This document shows, in pieces, positions 7,838 through 15,458 of a stretch of 64,000 bases of DNA (within the stretch, counting starts at the first letter, position 1; every line of letters begins with the position of its first letter). The notes under the pieces were generated by a model that did no database searches, was not told the DNA's origin, and worked only from the letters and a program-made list of their open reading frames with translations. The position numbers and the translations under genes are program-made. Location: NCBI RefSeq assembly GCF_000716535.1, contig NZ_JNWV01000010.1, positions 231,759-295,758 on the forward strand. The letters are read 5' to 3'. The DNA is from Streptomyces flaveolus. GTDB taxonomy: Bacteria > Actinomycetota > Actinomycetes > Streptomycetales > Streptomycetaceae.

Positions 7838-8487
7838 GCCAGGACCAGGCGGCCGACATCGCGCGCGGTGCCACGGTCGACGTGGGGGACGCCACCACGC
7901 GGTTTCTGCTGTACGGGCTGCTGCCCGGCTGGTTCGTGCCGGGGCTCGCCGACTGGGCGATGCACCGGCGGACCAGGATCGAGGACACGACGGGGACGAA
8001 GGAGTCCCTGATCCATTCGTTGATGATGGCCGAGGTGGGCCTGCCCATCGCGCTCACCCTGCGCTACGAGGTCAATCCGCTGCTGCTGTCCGTGCAGCTC
8101 GGCGCGGCGGCGGTGCACGAGGCGACGGCGCTGTGGGACGTGCGGACCGCCGTCCACGGCGACCGTGAGGTCAAGCCCGTCGAGCAGCACATCCACAGCT
8201 TTCTGGAGTCGCTGCCGTTCGGCGGGCTGGTCTCGCTGATGTGCCTGCACGCCGATCAGGTGCGGTCGCTGCTGCGCGGGGGGCGCGGGGATCCGGACGC
8301 CTGGCGCCTGGTGCCGCGCCGGCGCCCGCTGTCGCCCGGCTACCTGGCGGGCATCGGCCTCGTGGTCGGCGCGTGCGTGCTGCTGCCGTACGGCGAGGAG
8401 CTGGTGCGCTGCCGGCGGGCGGCCCGGGCGAGGAAGCGCCGGGCCCGGGCCCACCGGGCCACGCTGCGGAGAGTGAAAGGAAGCTGA
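7834..8487 (+). CDS. His-rich conserved membrane protein, function unknown
   Basis: 217-aa membrane protein that I cannot assign. Hydrophobic segments at about 24-40 (LLYGLLPGWFVPGLADW), 64-90 and 170-190, and a very basic C-terminus. Acidic and His residues lie in or next to the hydrophobic parts: DWAMHRR, IHSLMMAE, AVHEATALWDV and EQHIHSFLESLPF. Such spacing is what a metal- or haem-binding membrane oxidoreductase would show, but I recognise no family. Coupled to the DUF2795 gene by ATGA and followed after 6 nt by the DJ-1-type gene, so the three probably form one stress operon. Confidence 0.65.
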   Translation: MSQDQAADIARGATVDVGDATTRFLLYGLLPGWFVPGLADWAMHRRTRIEDTTGTKESLIHSLMMAEVGLPIALTLRYEVNPLLLSVQLGAAAVHEATALWDVRTAVHGDREVKPVEQHIHSFLESLPFGGLVSLMCLHADQVRSLLRGGRGDPDAWRLVPRRRPLSPGYLAGIGLVVGACVLLPYGEELVRCRRAARARKRRARAHRATLRRVKGS

Positions 8488-8493
8488 GGAATC

Positions 8494-9036
8494 ATGCGTA
8501 TCGCGTTTCTGGTGGCACCCGAGGGCGTCGAGCAGGTCGAGCTGACCGAGCCGTGGCAGGCGGCCTCCGGTGCCGGGCACGAGCCGGTGCTGGTGTCGAC
8601 CCAGTCCGGGAAGATCCAGGCGTTCAACCATCTCGACAAGGCGGACACCTTCCCCGTGGACGAGGTGGTGGGTGAGACGTCGGCCGGGTCGTTCGGCGGT
8701 CTCGTCCTGCCGGGCGGGGTGGCCAACCCGGACTTCCTGCGGATGGACGAGAAGGCCGTCGCGTTCGTGAAGGACTTCTTCGAGCGGGGCCGTCCGGTCG
8801 CCGCGATCTGCCACGCGCCGTGGACGCTGGTGGAGGCGGACGTCGTGCGCGGCCGGGTGCTGACCTCCTGGCCGAGTCTGCGCACCGACATCCGGAACGC
8901 CGGCGGCACCTGGGTGGACGAGCAGGTGAAGATCTGCGATCACGGCTCCAACCAGCTGGTGACCAGCCGCAAGCCGGACGACCTGAAGGCGTTCTGCGAC
9001 GCGTTCCTGCACGTGTTCGCCGGCGAGGCCGGCTGA
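8494..9036 (+). CDS. DJ-1/PfpI family glutamine-amidotransferase-like protein
   Basis: 180-aa single-domain DJ-1/PfpI protein (YhbO/PfpI type). The nucleophile elbow is visible as AAICHAPWTL with Cys106 followed by His107, the oxyanion/flavodoxin-like LPGGVANPD loop near 70 and an early glutamate in EGVEQVELTEPW. Family roles include chaperone, deglycase or peptidase activity against carbonyl and oxidative damage; which one applies cannot be told. Last gene of the DUF2795-membrane protein-DJ-1 run; start ATG 8494 has GGAAGCTGAGG upstream. A strong hairpin (9056-9082) follows as terminator. Confidence 0.85.
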   Translation: MRIAFLVAPEGVEQVELTEPWQAASGAGHEPVLVSTQSGKIQAFNHLDKADTFPVDEVVGETSAGSFGGLVLPGGVANPDFLRMDEKAVAFVKDFFERGRPVAAICHAPWTLVEADVVRGRVLTSWPSLRTDIRNAGGTWVDEQVKICDHGSNQLVTSRKPDDLKAFCDAFLHVFAGEAG

Positions 9037-9055
9037 CCGGACGAGGGATGTGCGG

Positions 9056-9082
9056 GGGCCGGCCCGTCAGGGCCGGCCCTTT
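9056..9082 (+). terminator. Stem-loop terminator after the DJ-1 gene
   Basis: Perfect 10-bp stem GGGCCGGCCC / GGGCCGGCCC (9056-9065, 9070-9079) with loop GTCA, followed by a short TTT. It lies 20 nt after the DJ-1 stop, between converging genes. Confidence 0.75.
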
Positions 9083-9138
9083 CGTGTGAGTGCCTCGTCT
9101 CGTGAGGGTGCCGTCCTGCGGGTGTGCCCGGGGCGGCG

Positions 9139-9426
9139 TCAGGTGCCGGGCGTGCCCGGGGTCGCCGTCTCGCCGCAGCCGCGCTCACGGGCGCCCTCGC
9201 GGGTGCGGGCCGCGCTCACCAGGCGGCGTGGGTTGCGGCGCAGGTACTCGCCTTCCAGCTGCGCCATGCGCTCGTTGTGGGCCCGCAGTGCGTCGTTCGA
9301 GCCGTACAGGAGAGTGTCGTGGCGCGTGCGGTGGATCGTCTCCAGCTCCTTCATGAGCTGCTGGTCGTCCAGCCGGCTGGGGTCGACTCCGGTCATGGTG
9401 GTGCCCCGCTCGTCGTGTTCGTTCAT
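9139..9426 (-). CDS. DUF6158-type small protein
   Basis: Small protein (95 aa from ATG 9426, or 85 aa from ATG 9396, MTGVDPSRLDD). The core LDDQQLMKELETIHRTRHDT with LEGEYLRRNP is the pattern of the actinobacterial DUF6158 family, a short helical protein of unknown role. Neither start has a strong Shine-Dalgarno; family members usually begin near the internal MTGVD, so 9396 may be right. The divergent baeRF2 promoter (9415-9439) overlaps the first codons if 9426 is used, which also favours 9396. Confidence 0.65.
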   Translation of the reverse strand: MNEHDERGTTMTGVDPSRLDDQQLMKELETIHRTRHDTLLYGSNDALRAHNERMAQLEGEYLRRNPRRLVSAARTREGARERGCGETATPGTPGT

Positions 9427-9439
9427 GGGCTACGGGTAC
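9415..9439 (+). promoter_or_regulatory. Sigma-B-type promoter of the baeRF2 gene
   Basis: GTGTT (9415-9419), 14-nt spacer, GGGTAC (9434-9439); exact match to GNNTN-N14-16-GGGTAC. Transcript start is expected near 9446, with Shine-Dalgarno GGGAGG at 9472-9477 and ATG 9484. Confidence 0.6.
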
Positions 9440-9483
9440 CCGCCCGGCACGCACTGCCCCCGAGCGATTTCCGGGAGGAATCC

Positions 9484-10602
9484 ATGGAGCTCGCGTTCCT
9501 GAGTCCACTGTACGAACATCCGGGGTCCTGGGCCTCCGCGTACGTCGACCTGTCGCAGCACGACGAGGACATGGGGCACCGGCGGCATCTGACGGCGGAG
9601 GCGGTGGCCCGGCAACTGCGCGAGCAGGGTGCCGACGAGGCCACCTGCCGGGCGGTGTACGACACCCTGGACGCGCTGCGGCACAGCACGGAGCCGTACG
9701 GGCGGGCCGTCTTCGCCCGCAGCGGCGAGGTGGTGCTCCAGGTGCCGCTGACCCAGACCCCGCCGCACGGCCTGGTGCACTGGGGAACGCTGCCGCACGT
9801 CACGCCGTTGCTGGACCTGGCCGGGGAGGACCCGGTGTCGCTGGTGGCGTACATCGACCGCACCGGTGCCGACTTCGAGCTGCGCAGCGCGGTGCTCCAG
9901 GAGGAGGCCGGGCACGTCACGGGCACCCGGCAGTGGCCGATGCACCGGTCGAAGGCCTCCGACTGGTCCGAGCGGCACTTCCAGCTCAAGGTGGAGAACA
10001 CCTGGGAGTACAACGCCCGGGAGATCGCCGAGGCGCTCGCGGACTGCCAGGCGGAGACCGGGGCCGACCTGCTGATCCTGTGCGGGGAGGAGCGCGCGTG
10101 CCGGTCGGTGCACGAGCAGCTCCCCCAGCACCTGCGGGACCGGGCGGAGGAGGCCGCGCACGGCATCGGCAGCAGGCTGCTGCCGCAGGAGGTGGAGGAC
10201 ATCCGGGCCCGGCACGTCCGGGAGCGGGTCCTGGCCGAGGTGGACCGGTACCGGGCGGCCCGGACGCCCGACGAGGAGCGGCGGGCCGCGGCGATCGAGG
10301 GTGTGCCGCAGCTCGTCGAGGCGGCGCGTGAACACCGGCTGGCCGAGCTGCTGATCCGCCCGGACGCGCCGGACACGCACCGCGAGGTGTGGATCGGCGA
10401 GGACCCGGACCAGTTGGCGGCCCGCCGTTCGGAGCTGCGGACCATCGGCGAGCAGCACGCCTGGCCGGCCCGTGCCGATGACGCGCTGGTGCGGGCGGCC
10501 GTGGTGACGGACGCACCGGTCCTCTCGCTGACGCCGGTGCTGGAGGAGACCGGCGACGAGGTCGCGGCGGGCGGCATGGGCGCACTGCTGCGCTGGAAGT
10601 GA
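9484..10602 (+). CDS. Bacterial eRF1-like protein, baeRF2/Vms1-like family
   Basis: 372-aa protein related to the archaeo-eukaryotic release-factor superfamily (baeRF family 2, Rv2629-like). Seen: N-terminal LSPLYEHPGSWASAYVDL, a central beta-strand-rich region with VSLVAYIDRTGADF (~120-133), a WSERHFQLKVENTWEYNA segment (~161-178), LLILCGEERACRSVHEQLP (~196-214) and a C-terminal domain ending in VLSLTPVLEETGDEVAAG, which resembles the eRF1 domain 3/L7Ae-like end. No GGQ tripeptide is present. Family inference: ribosome rescue or peptidyl-tRNA hydrolysis under stress or hypoxia. Start ATG 9484 follows GGGAGG at 6 nt, under a sigma-B-type promoter. Confidence 0.75.
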   Translation: MELAFLSPLYEHPGSWASAYVDLSQHDEDMGHRRHLTAEAVARQLREQGADEATCRAVYDTLDALRHSTEPYGRAVFARSGEVVLQVPLTQTPPHGLVHWGTLPHVTPLLDLAGEDPVSLVAYIDRTGADFELRSAVLQEEAGHVTGTRQWPMHRSKASDWSERHFQLKVENTWEYNAREIAEALADCQAETGADLLILCGEERACRSVHEQLPQHLRDRAEEAAHGIGSRLLPQEVEDIRARHVRERVLAEVDRYRAARTPDEERRAAAIEGVPQLVEAAREHRLAELLIRPDAPDTHREVWIGEDPDQLAARRSELRTIGEQHAWPARADDALVRAAVVTDAPVLSLTPVLEETGDEVAAGGMGALLRWK

Positions 10603-10647
10603 CGGCCGCGGGACGGCGGGCCGGCCGAGCGGCGCGGGTGGTCCGCG

Positions 10648-12267
10648 TCAGCGGGCCCGCTCCACCCGCCGTTCGTCCCAGACCGGTTCCGGTGTCTCGC
10701 GGACCCGGCCGTCGGAGCCGAAGACCAGGAAGCGGTCGAAGGAGCGGGCGAACCAGCGGTCGTGGGTGACCGCGAGGACCGTGCCCTGGAACGCCTCCAG
10801 ACCCTCCTGGAGGGCCTCGGCCGACTCCAGGTCGAGGTTGTCGGTGGGCTCGTCCAGGAGCAGCGCGGTGGCACCGGCCAGCTCCAGCAGCAGGATCTGG
10901 AAGCGGGCCTGCTGTCCGCCGGAGAGCCGGTCGAAGGCCTGCTCGGCCTGCTGGGTGAGTTCGTAGCGGCGCAGCCGGGACATGGCGGCGCCCCGGTCCT
11001 GGGCGTGCTCCTTCCAGAGGATGTCGAGGAGCGTGCGGCCCTGGAGTTCGGGGTGGGCGTGCGTCTGGGCGAAGTGGCCGGGCACGACCCGGGCGCCCAG
11101 CTTCCACTCTCCCGTGTGGGCGACGTCCTCGCCGGCGAGGAGCCTGAGGAAGTGCGACTTCCCGGAGCCGTTGGAGCCGAGGACGGCGACCCGTTCGCCG
11201 TAGAAGACCTCCAGGTCGAACGGCTTCATCAGCCCGGTCAGTGCGAGTCCCTCGCAGGTGACGGCCCGTACGCCGGTACGGCCGCCCTTCAGCCGCATGG
11301 TGATGTCCTGCTCGCGGGGCGGCTCCGGCGGCGGGCCGGCCTCCTCGAACTTGCGCAGGCGGGTCTGGGCGGCCTGGTAGCGGGAGGCCATCTCGTGGCT
11401 GACGGCGGCTGCCTGACGCAGCGTCAGGACCAGCTTCTTCAGCTGGGCGTGCTTCTCGTCCCAGCGGCGGCGCAACTCCTCGAAGCGGGCGAAGCGTTCG
11501 CGGCGGGCCTCGTGGTAGGTGGCGAAGCCGCCGCCGTGCACCCAGGCGTCGGCGCCGGCCGGGCCCGGTTCGACGGAGACGATCTTCTCGGCGGCGCGGG
11601 CGAGGAGTTCGCGGTCGTGGGAGACGAACAGGACCGTCTTCCGGGTCTCCTTGAGCTGCTCCTCCAGCCACCGCTTGCCCGGTACGTCGAGGTAGTTGTC
11701 CGGCTCGTCCAGCAGCAGCACCTCGTCGGTGCCGCGCAGCAGCGCCTCCAGCACGAGCCGCTTCTGCTCACCGCCGGAGAGGGTGCGCACCTGCCGCCAC
11801 TGGGCGCGCTCGTACGGCACGCCGAGCGCGGCGGTGGTGCACATGTCCCACAGGGTCTCGGCCTCGTAGCCGCGCACCTCGGCCCAGTCGGCGAGGGCCT
11901 GCGCGTACCGCAACTGGGCCGCCTCGTCGTCGACGGTCATGATGCCGTGCTCGGCCTCGTCGACCGCCTTCGCCGCCTCGCGGATGCGGGGCGGGGCGAC
12001 GGAGACGAGGAGGTCGCGCACGGTCGTCTCGTCCCGTACGGAGCCGACGAACTGGCGCATCACGCCGAGCCCGCCGCCGACGGTGACGCTGCCGCCGTGC
12101 GGTTTCAGCTCGCCGGAGATCAGCCGCAGCAAGGTGGTCTTGCCGGCGCCGTTCGGACCGACCAGGGCGACGACGGCCCCATCGCCCACCCGGAAGGACA
12201 CATCGCCGAGCAGCGCCCTCCCGTCGGGGAGGTAGTACTCCAGGTGCGCGGCTTCCAGATGTCCCAT
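10648..12267 (-). CDS. ABC-F family ATPase
   Basis: 539-aa soluble protein with two ABC modules and no membrane segment, i.e. an ABC-F ribosome-associated ATPase. Module 1: Walker A GPNGAGKTT (~42), signature LSGGEQKR, Walker B LLLDEPDNYLD. Linker with Glu/Arg-rich helices (~250-320). Module 2: GSNGSGKSH, LSGGQQARF, LLLDEPTDNLD. ABC-F proteins act at the ribosomal E site in translation or antibiotic protection. With no nearby resistance or biosynthetic genes, a housekeeping Uup/EttA-like role is more likely. Start ATG 12267 (MGHLEAAHLEYY) fits the family better than the ATG 27 nt upstream, though its Shine-Dalgarno (GGAG) is about 12 nt away. Confidence 0.85.
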   Translation of the reverse strand: MGHLEAAHLEYYLPDGRALLGDVSFRVGDGAVVALVGPNGAGKTTLLRLISGELKPHGGSVTVGGGLGVMRQFVGSVRDETTVRDLLVSVAPPRIREAAKAVDEAEHGIMTVDDEAAQLRYAQALADWAEVRGYEAETLWDMCTTAALGVPYERAQWRQVRTLSGGEQKRLVLEALLRGTDEVLLLDEPDNYLDVPGKRWLEEQLKETRKTVLFVSHDRELLARAAEKIVSVEPGPAGADAWVHGGGFATYHEARRERFARFEELRRRWDEKHAQLKKLVLTLRQAAAVSHEMASRYQAAQTRLRKFEEAGPPPEPPREQDITMRLKGGRTGVRAVTCEGLALTGLMKPFDLEVFYGERVAVLGSNGSGKSHFLRLLAGEDVAHTGEWKLGARVVPGHFAQTHAHPELQGRTLLDILWKEHAQDRGAAMSRLRRYELTQQAEQAFDRLSGGQQARFQILLLELAGATALLLDEPTDNLDLESAEALQEGLEAFQGTVLAVTHDRWFARSFDRFLVFGSDGRVRETPEPVWDERRVERAR

Positions 12268-13097
12268 GGCCAGGCATTCTCCGAGCCACCCCACACCCGA
12301 GGCAAACCCTTATCCACCGCCCCGGTCCCGGGAAGCGGCGCGAGACGGCGGGCCCGGCTGGAGATGAGGGGCACGGGGAGCCGGCTTGGTGGGGCGGTGC
12401 GGTGGCGTGCGGGCACGGTGGAGCCGGCCGGGCGGGGCGGTACGGCGGCGTGCGGGCACGGTGGAGCCGGCCGGGCGGGGCGGTACGGCAGCGTGCGGGC
12501 ACGGTGGAGTCGGCTCGGCAGGACAGGCAGCGTGCGGGCACGGTGGAGCCGGCCGGGCGGGGCGTGCGGTGGCGTGCGCGCATGGTGGAGTCGACCGGGC
12601 GGGGCGGTACGGCAGCGTGCGGGCACGGTGGAGCCGGCCTGGCAGGACACTGCGGCAGCACGCGGGCACCGCGAAGCCGACCCAGCGGGACACTGCGGCA
12701 GCACGCGGGCACCGCGGAATCGGCCTGCTGGGGCGGTGCGGCGGCGTGCGGGCACGGTGTCGGCCCAGCGGGACACTGCGGCAGCACGCGGCCCCCACGA
12801 AACCAGGCCAACGGGACAGCACCGCGGCACGCGGGCACCGCGAAGCCGGCCCAGCGGGACACTGCGGCAAGCGTGCGGGCACGGTGGTGCCGGGCCTCGC
12901 GGCAGGCGCGCGGCACCGGCGCGGCTTCGGCCGCCGCTTCCGGCCCGCCGAAGGGAGCCCCAGGCACCATGCCGGGCGCCACGGCGACCAGACGTCACCG
13001 TGGCTGCACCGCTCGGTCCCGCGGCGACCGATGGCTGCACCGTTCGGCCCCGCGCCGACCGCCCCTCGTCGGCGCCCCCCGCCGGGCGACCCGCCGG
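12268..13097. other. 830-nt gene-free region dominated by repeats
   Basis: No credible gene. Several long frames are open in all phases, but their translations are low-complexity repeats without Shine-Dalgarno sites, as expected from a GC-rich 43-bp repeat whose length is not a multiple of three. Contents: upstream region of the ABC-F gene (12268-12370), the 43-bp array (12371-12893), and a 31-bp doublet (13001-13062; TGGCTGCACCG with CCCGCGGCGACC-like ends). Confidence 0.7.
12371..12893. repeat. Tandem array of about twelve degenerate 43-bp direct repeats
   Basis: Unit starts, marked by GCGTGCGGGCAC or its variant GCACGCGGGCAC, lie at 12405, 12448, 12491, 12530, 12572, 12615, 12658, 12701, 12744, 12784, 12827 and 12871; spacings are 43 nt with excursions of 39-44. 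A partial unit precedes (12371-12404). Two unit types occur: type A continues with GGTGGAGCCGGCCGGGCGGG, type B with CGCGAAGCCGACCCAGCGGG and ends ACACTGCGGCA. Each type-A unit contains the small palindrome GTGCGGGCAC. There is no repeat/spacer alternation, so this is not CRISPR. Confidence 0.85.
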
Positions 13098-13754
13098 CTA
13101 CCCCGTCGCGCCCAGCGCCTCGCCCGCCGGGCCGCCCTCGCCCGCCGGTTCCACTGCGGCGCCCTCCCAGGACAGGGCCTTCCAGCCGTCCGTCGGGGAG
13201 CCTTCCAGGATGATCACGCCGGTGTTCTCCAGGGGGTGGGTCGCTGCGAAGGTGACGTCGACGTTGTCGGCGCGGGCGGCGGTCCAGACGCGGATCGCGG
13301 CGCCGTGGCTGACCATGGCGACGGACCCGGCGCCGCTCGCGGCGGCCTCGGCGACCACCGCGTCGTACCGGGCCAGAGCCTCCTCGCCGCTCTCCCCGCC
13401 GGGCATGCGCAGCGCGGTGTCCCCGGCGGCCCAGGCGAACACCGTGCGCAGATACCGCTCGCCCTCCGGGGTGTGCCCCGGCAGCATCTCCAGGTCGCCG
13501 GCGGACAGCTCGCGGATGCCGTCGCGGACGATGACCTCCAGGCCGCGGGCGGCGGCCAGCGGGGCGGCCGTGAGCTGGGTGCGGACCAGCGTGGACGCGT
13601 AGAGCGCCTCGATGTCCTCGCCGGCGAGCGCCTCGGTCAGCGCGGCGGCCTGCGCCTCGCCGAGGGGGGTCAGCCCCGGGCCGGGCACGGCGGTGTCCAG
13701 CAGGTGGTTCAGGTTGGACGGGGTCTGGCCGTGGCGGACGAGGAGCAGACGCAT
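13098..13754 (-). CDS. Histidine phosphatase family protein (phosphoglycerate mutase-like)
   Basis: 218-aa branch-1 histidine phosphatase. The N-terminal LLLVRHGQTPSN carries the phospho-accepting RHG; further pieces are ASTLVRTQLTA, GIRELSAGDLEM (catalytic acid region) and MVSHGAAIRVW with the second His. Substrate not determinable; the family includes phosphoglycerate mutases, cobalamin phosphatases and broad phosphomonoesterases. Start ATG 13754 has GAGGAG 7 nt upstream. The last residues form a Gly/Ala/Glu-rich tail (PAGEGGPAGEALGATG). It stands alone, divergent from the PAP2-kinase fusion with only 77 nt between starts, so the two may share control. Confidence 0.85.
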   Translation of the reverse strand: MRLLLVRHGQTPSNLNHLLDTAVPGPGLTPLGEAQAAALTEALAGEDIEALYASTLVRTQLTAAPLAAARGLEVIVRDGIRELSAGDLEMLPGHTPEGERYLRTVFAWAAGDTALRMPGGESGEEALARYDAVVAEAAASGAGSVAMVSHGAAIRVWTAARADNVDVTFAATHPLENTGVIILEGSPTDGWKALSWEGAAVEPAGEGGPAGEALGATG

Positions 13755-13831
13755 CCGGGTTCTCCTCTCGCACCGGGCCGGCGGCCGGCGCACGGGGACA
13801 AGAAACGGGCACTTCAGGGTAACCGCACCGC

Positions 13832-15328
13832 ATGAGCCCAGACGTGGACCTGACTGCCCCCGCGACCGCCGCCCGCGCCCCGCTGCGTACGCTGCTCCAT
13901 CTCGACGGCCGCCTGTTCGAAGCCGCCGCCGCCTGGCACTGGCCCGGCGCCGAACGCGTCCTGCCCCGCCTGAGCCGCAGCGCGAACCACGGGGTGCTGT
14001 GGTTCGCGACGGCCGCCGCGATGGCCGCGAGCCGTACGCCCCGGGCCCGCCGGGCGGCGGCCCGCGGCCTGGTCTCGCTCGGCCTGGCCTCGTTGACGAT
14101 CAACACGCTCGGCAAGCGCTCGGTGCGCCGGGCCCGGCCGGTGCTGGACCCGGTCCCACTGGTGCGGCGGCTGAAGCGGCAGCCGATCACCACCTCCTTC
14201 CCGTCGGGCCACGCGGCGTCCGCCGCCGCCTTCGCCACCGGCGTCGCCCTGGAGTCCCCGGCGTGGGGCGCGGCCGTGGCACCGGCGGCGTTCTCGGTGG
14301 CGATGTCCCGGGTGTACACGGGGGTGCACTTCCCGAGCGACGTACTGGCCGGGGCGGCACTCGGCGCGGGCGCCGCCTTCCTGGTACGGCGTCTGGTGCC
14401 GACCCGCTCCCAGATCCGGCGCCCCGACCGGCCGCGCGCCGCGGCCCCCGCGCTGCCCGAGGGCGACGGTCTGGTGGTGGTCGCCAACCGGTCGTCGGGG
14501 ACGGCGGACCGGGTGCGGGCGCTGCACGACGCGCTGCCGAGGGCGGAGATCGTCGAGTGCGCGCCGGAGGAGGTCGGCGACGAGCTGGAGAAGGCGGCGG
14601 TCCGCGCCCGGGTGCTCGGGGTGTGCGGGGGCGACGGCACGGTGAACGCGGCGGCCGGGGTCGCGCTGCGGCACGATCTGCCGCTGGCGGTGCTGCCGGG
14701 CGGCACCCTCAACCACTTCGCCTACGACCTGGGCGTGGAGGACGAACGCCAGCTGGCCCAGGCCGTCCGGTACGGCGAGGCGGTCCGGGTGGACGCGGTC
14801 CGGTTCACCACTCCGGAGACGCGGGGGCTGTTCCTCAACACGCTGAGCCTGGGCGTGTACCCGGAGCTGGTGCGCGCGCGGGACAGCTGGTCGAGCCGGA
14901 TCGGCGGCTGGCCGGCCGGGGTGCTCGGCGCGCTGCGCGTACTGCGCGCCGGCCGGCACCCGCTGGAGGTGGAGCTGGGCGGTGAGCGGCGGCCCCTGTG
15001 GCTGCTGTTCGTCGGCAACGGCGTCTACCACCGCGTGGGCCTCACCCCGGGGCGCCGTACCGATCTGGCGGACGGCCTGCTGGACGTGCGGGTGGTGCAC
15101 GGCAACGGCAGGCCCGCGCTGCGGCTGCTCACGGCGGCGGTGGCGGGCCCGCTGACCCGCTCGCCCGGGCACGCGGCGGTCCAGGTGAACCGGCTGCGGC
15201 TGACCGGGATCGCGCCGGGCACCCCGATGGCGTACGACGGTGAGGTGACGGCGGTGTCGGGCGAGATGACCCTGGAGAAGCTCCCGGAGGCACTGACGGT
15301 CTACCGCCCTCTGCCGGCCACCCGCTGA
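13832..15328 (+). CDS. PAP2 phosphatase-diacylglycerol kinase fusion
   Basis: 498-aa two-domain protein. N-terminal PAP2 membrane phosphatase (~35-195) shows all three motifs: KRSVRRARP, FPSGHA and SRVYTGVHFPSD. The C-terminal DAGK/sphingosine-kinase catalytic domain (~205-490) shows GGDGTVNAA and LPGGTLNHFAYDLG. The protein therefore holds a lipid phosphate phosphatase and a lipid kinase, opposing activities, in one chain. The natural substrate (phosphatidate/diacylglycerol or isoprenoid phosphate) is not known from sequence. Such fusions recur in actinobacteria. Start ATG 13832 is preceded by GGGTAACCGCACCGC, a weak ribosome site. Confidence 0.85.
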   Translation: MSPDVDLTAPATAARAPLRTLLHLDGRLFEAAAAWHWPGAERVLPRLSRSANHGVLWFATAAAMAASRTPRARRAAARGLVSLGLASLTINTLGKRSVRRARPVLDPVPLVRRLKRQPITTSFPSGHAASAAAFATGVALESPAWGAAVAPAAFSVAMSRVYTGVHFPSDVLAGAALGAGAAFLVRRLVPTRSQIRRPDRPRAAAPALPEGDGLVVVANRSSGTADRVRALHDALPRAEIVECAPEEVGDELEKAAVRARVLGVCGGDGTVNAAAGVALRHDLPLAVLPGGTLNHFAYDLGVEDERQLAQAVRYGEAVRVDAVRFTTPETRGLFLNTLSLGVYPELVRARDSWSSRIGGWPAGVLGALRVLRAGRHPLEVELGGERRPLWLLFVGNGVYHRVGLTPGRRTDLADGLLDVRVVHGNGRPALRLLTAAVAGPLTRSPGHAAVQVNRLRLTGIAPGTPMAYDGEVTAVSGEMTLEKLPEALTVYRPLPATR

Positions 15329-15458
15329 GGCGTGCGAGACACCCCCTCCGTCCACATGGTGAAATCCAGGTCTCATCATTCGGCATGCCCGCGTACGGTG
15401 GGGCCGTACCGGCGGCCGGGTCCGGCCGGTGACGCCGACGAGGGTGAGGGGTTCAGCC

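Noticed and set aside
4855..9012. A 1385-codon minus-strand frame opposite the TPP enzyme and DJ-1 genes
   Set aside because: Antisense shadow of GC-rich coding sequence; composition is Arg/His/Pro-rich with no domain.
12371..12893. CRISPR array
   Set aside because: Repeats are contiguous and degenerate with no unique spacers, and no cas genes are present.
12310..14712. Very long open frames on both strands across the 43-bp repeat array and neighbouring genes
   Set aside because: They have no ribosome site, translate to low-complexity repeats and overlap well-supported genes in other frames.
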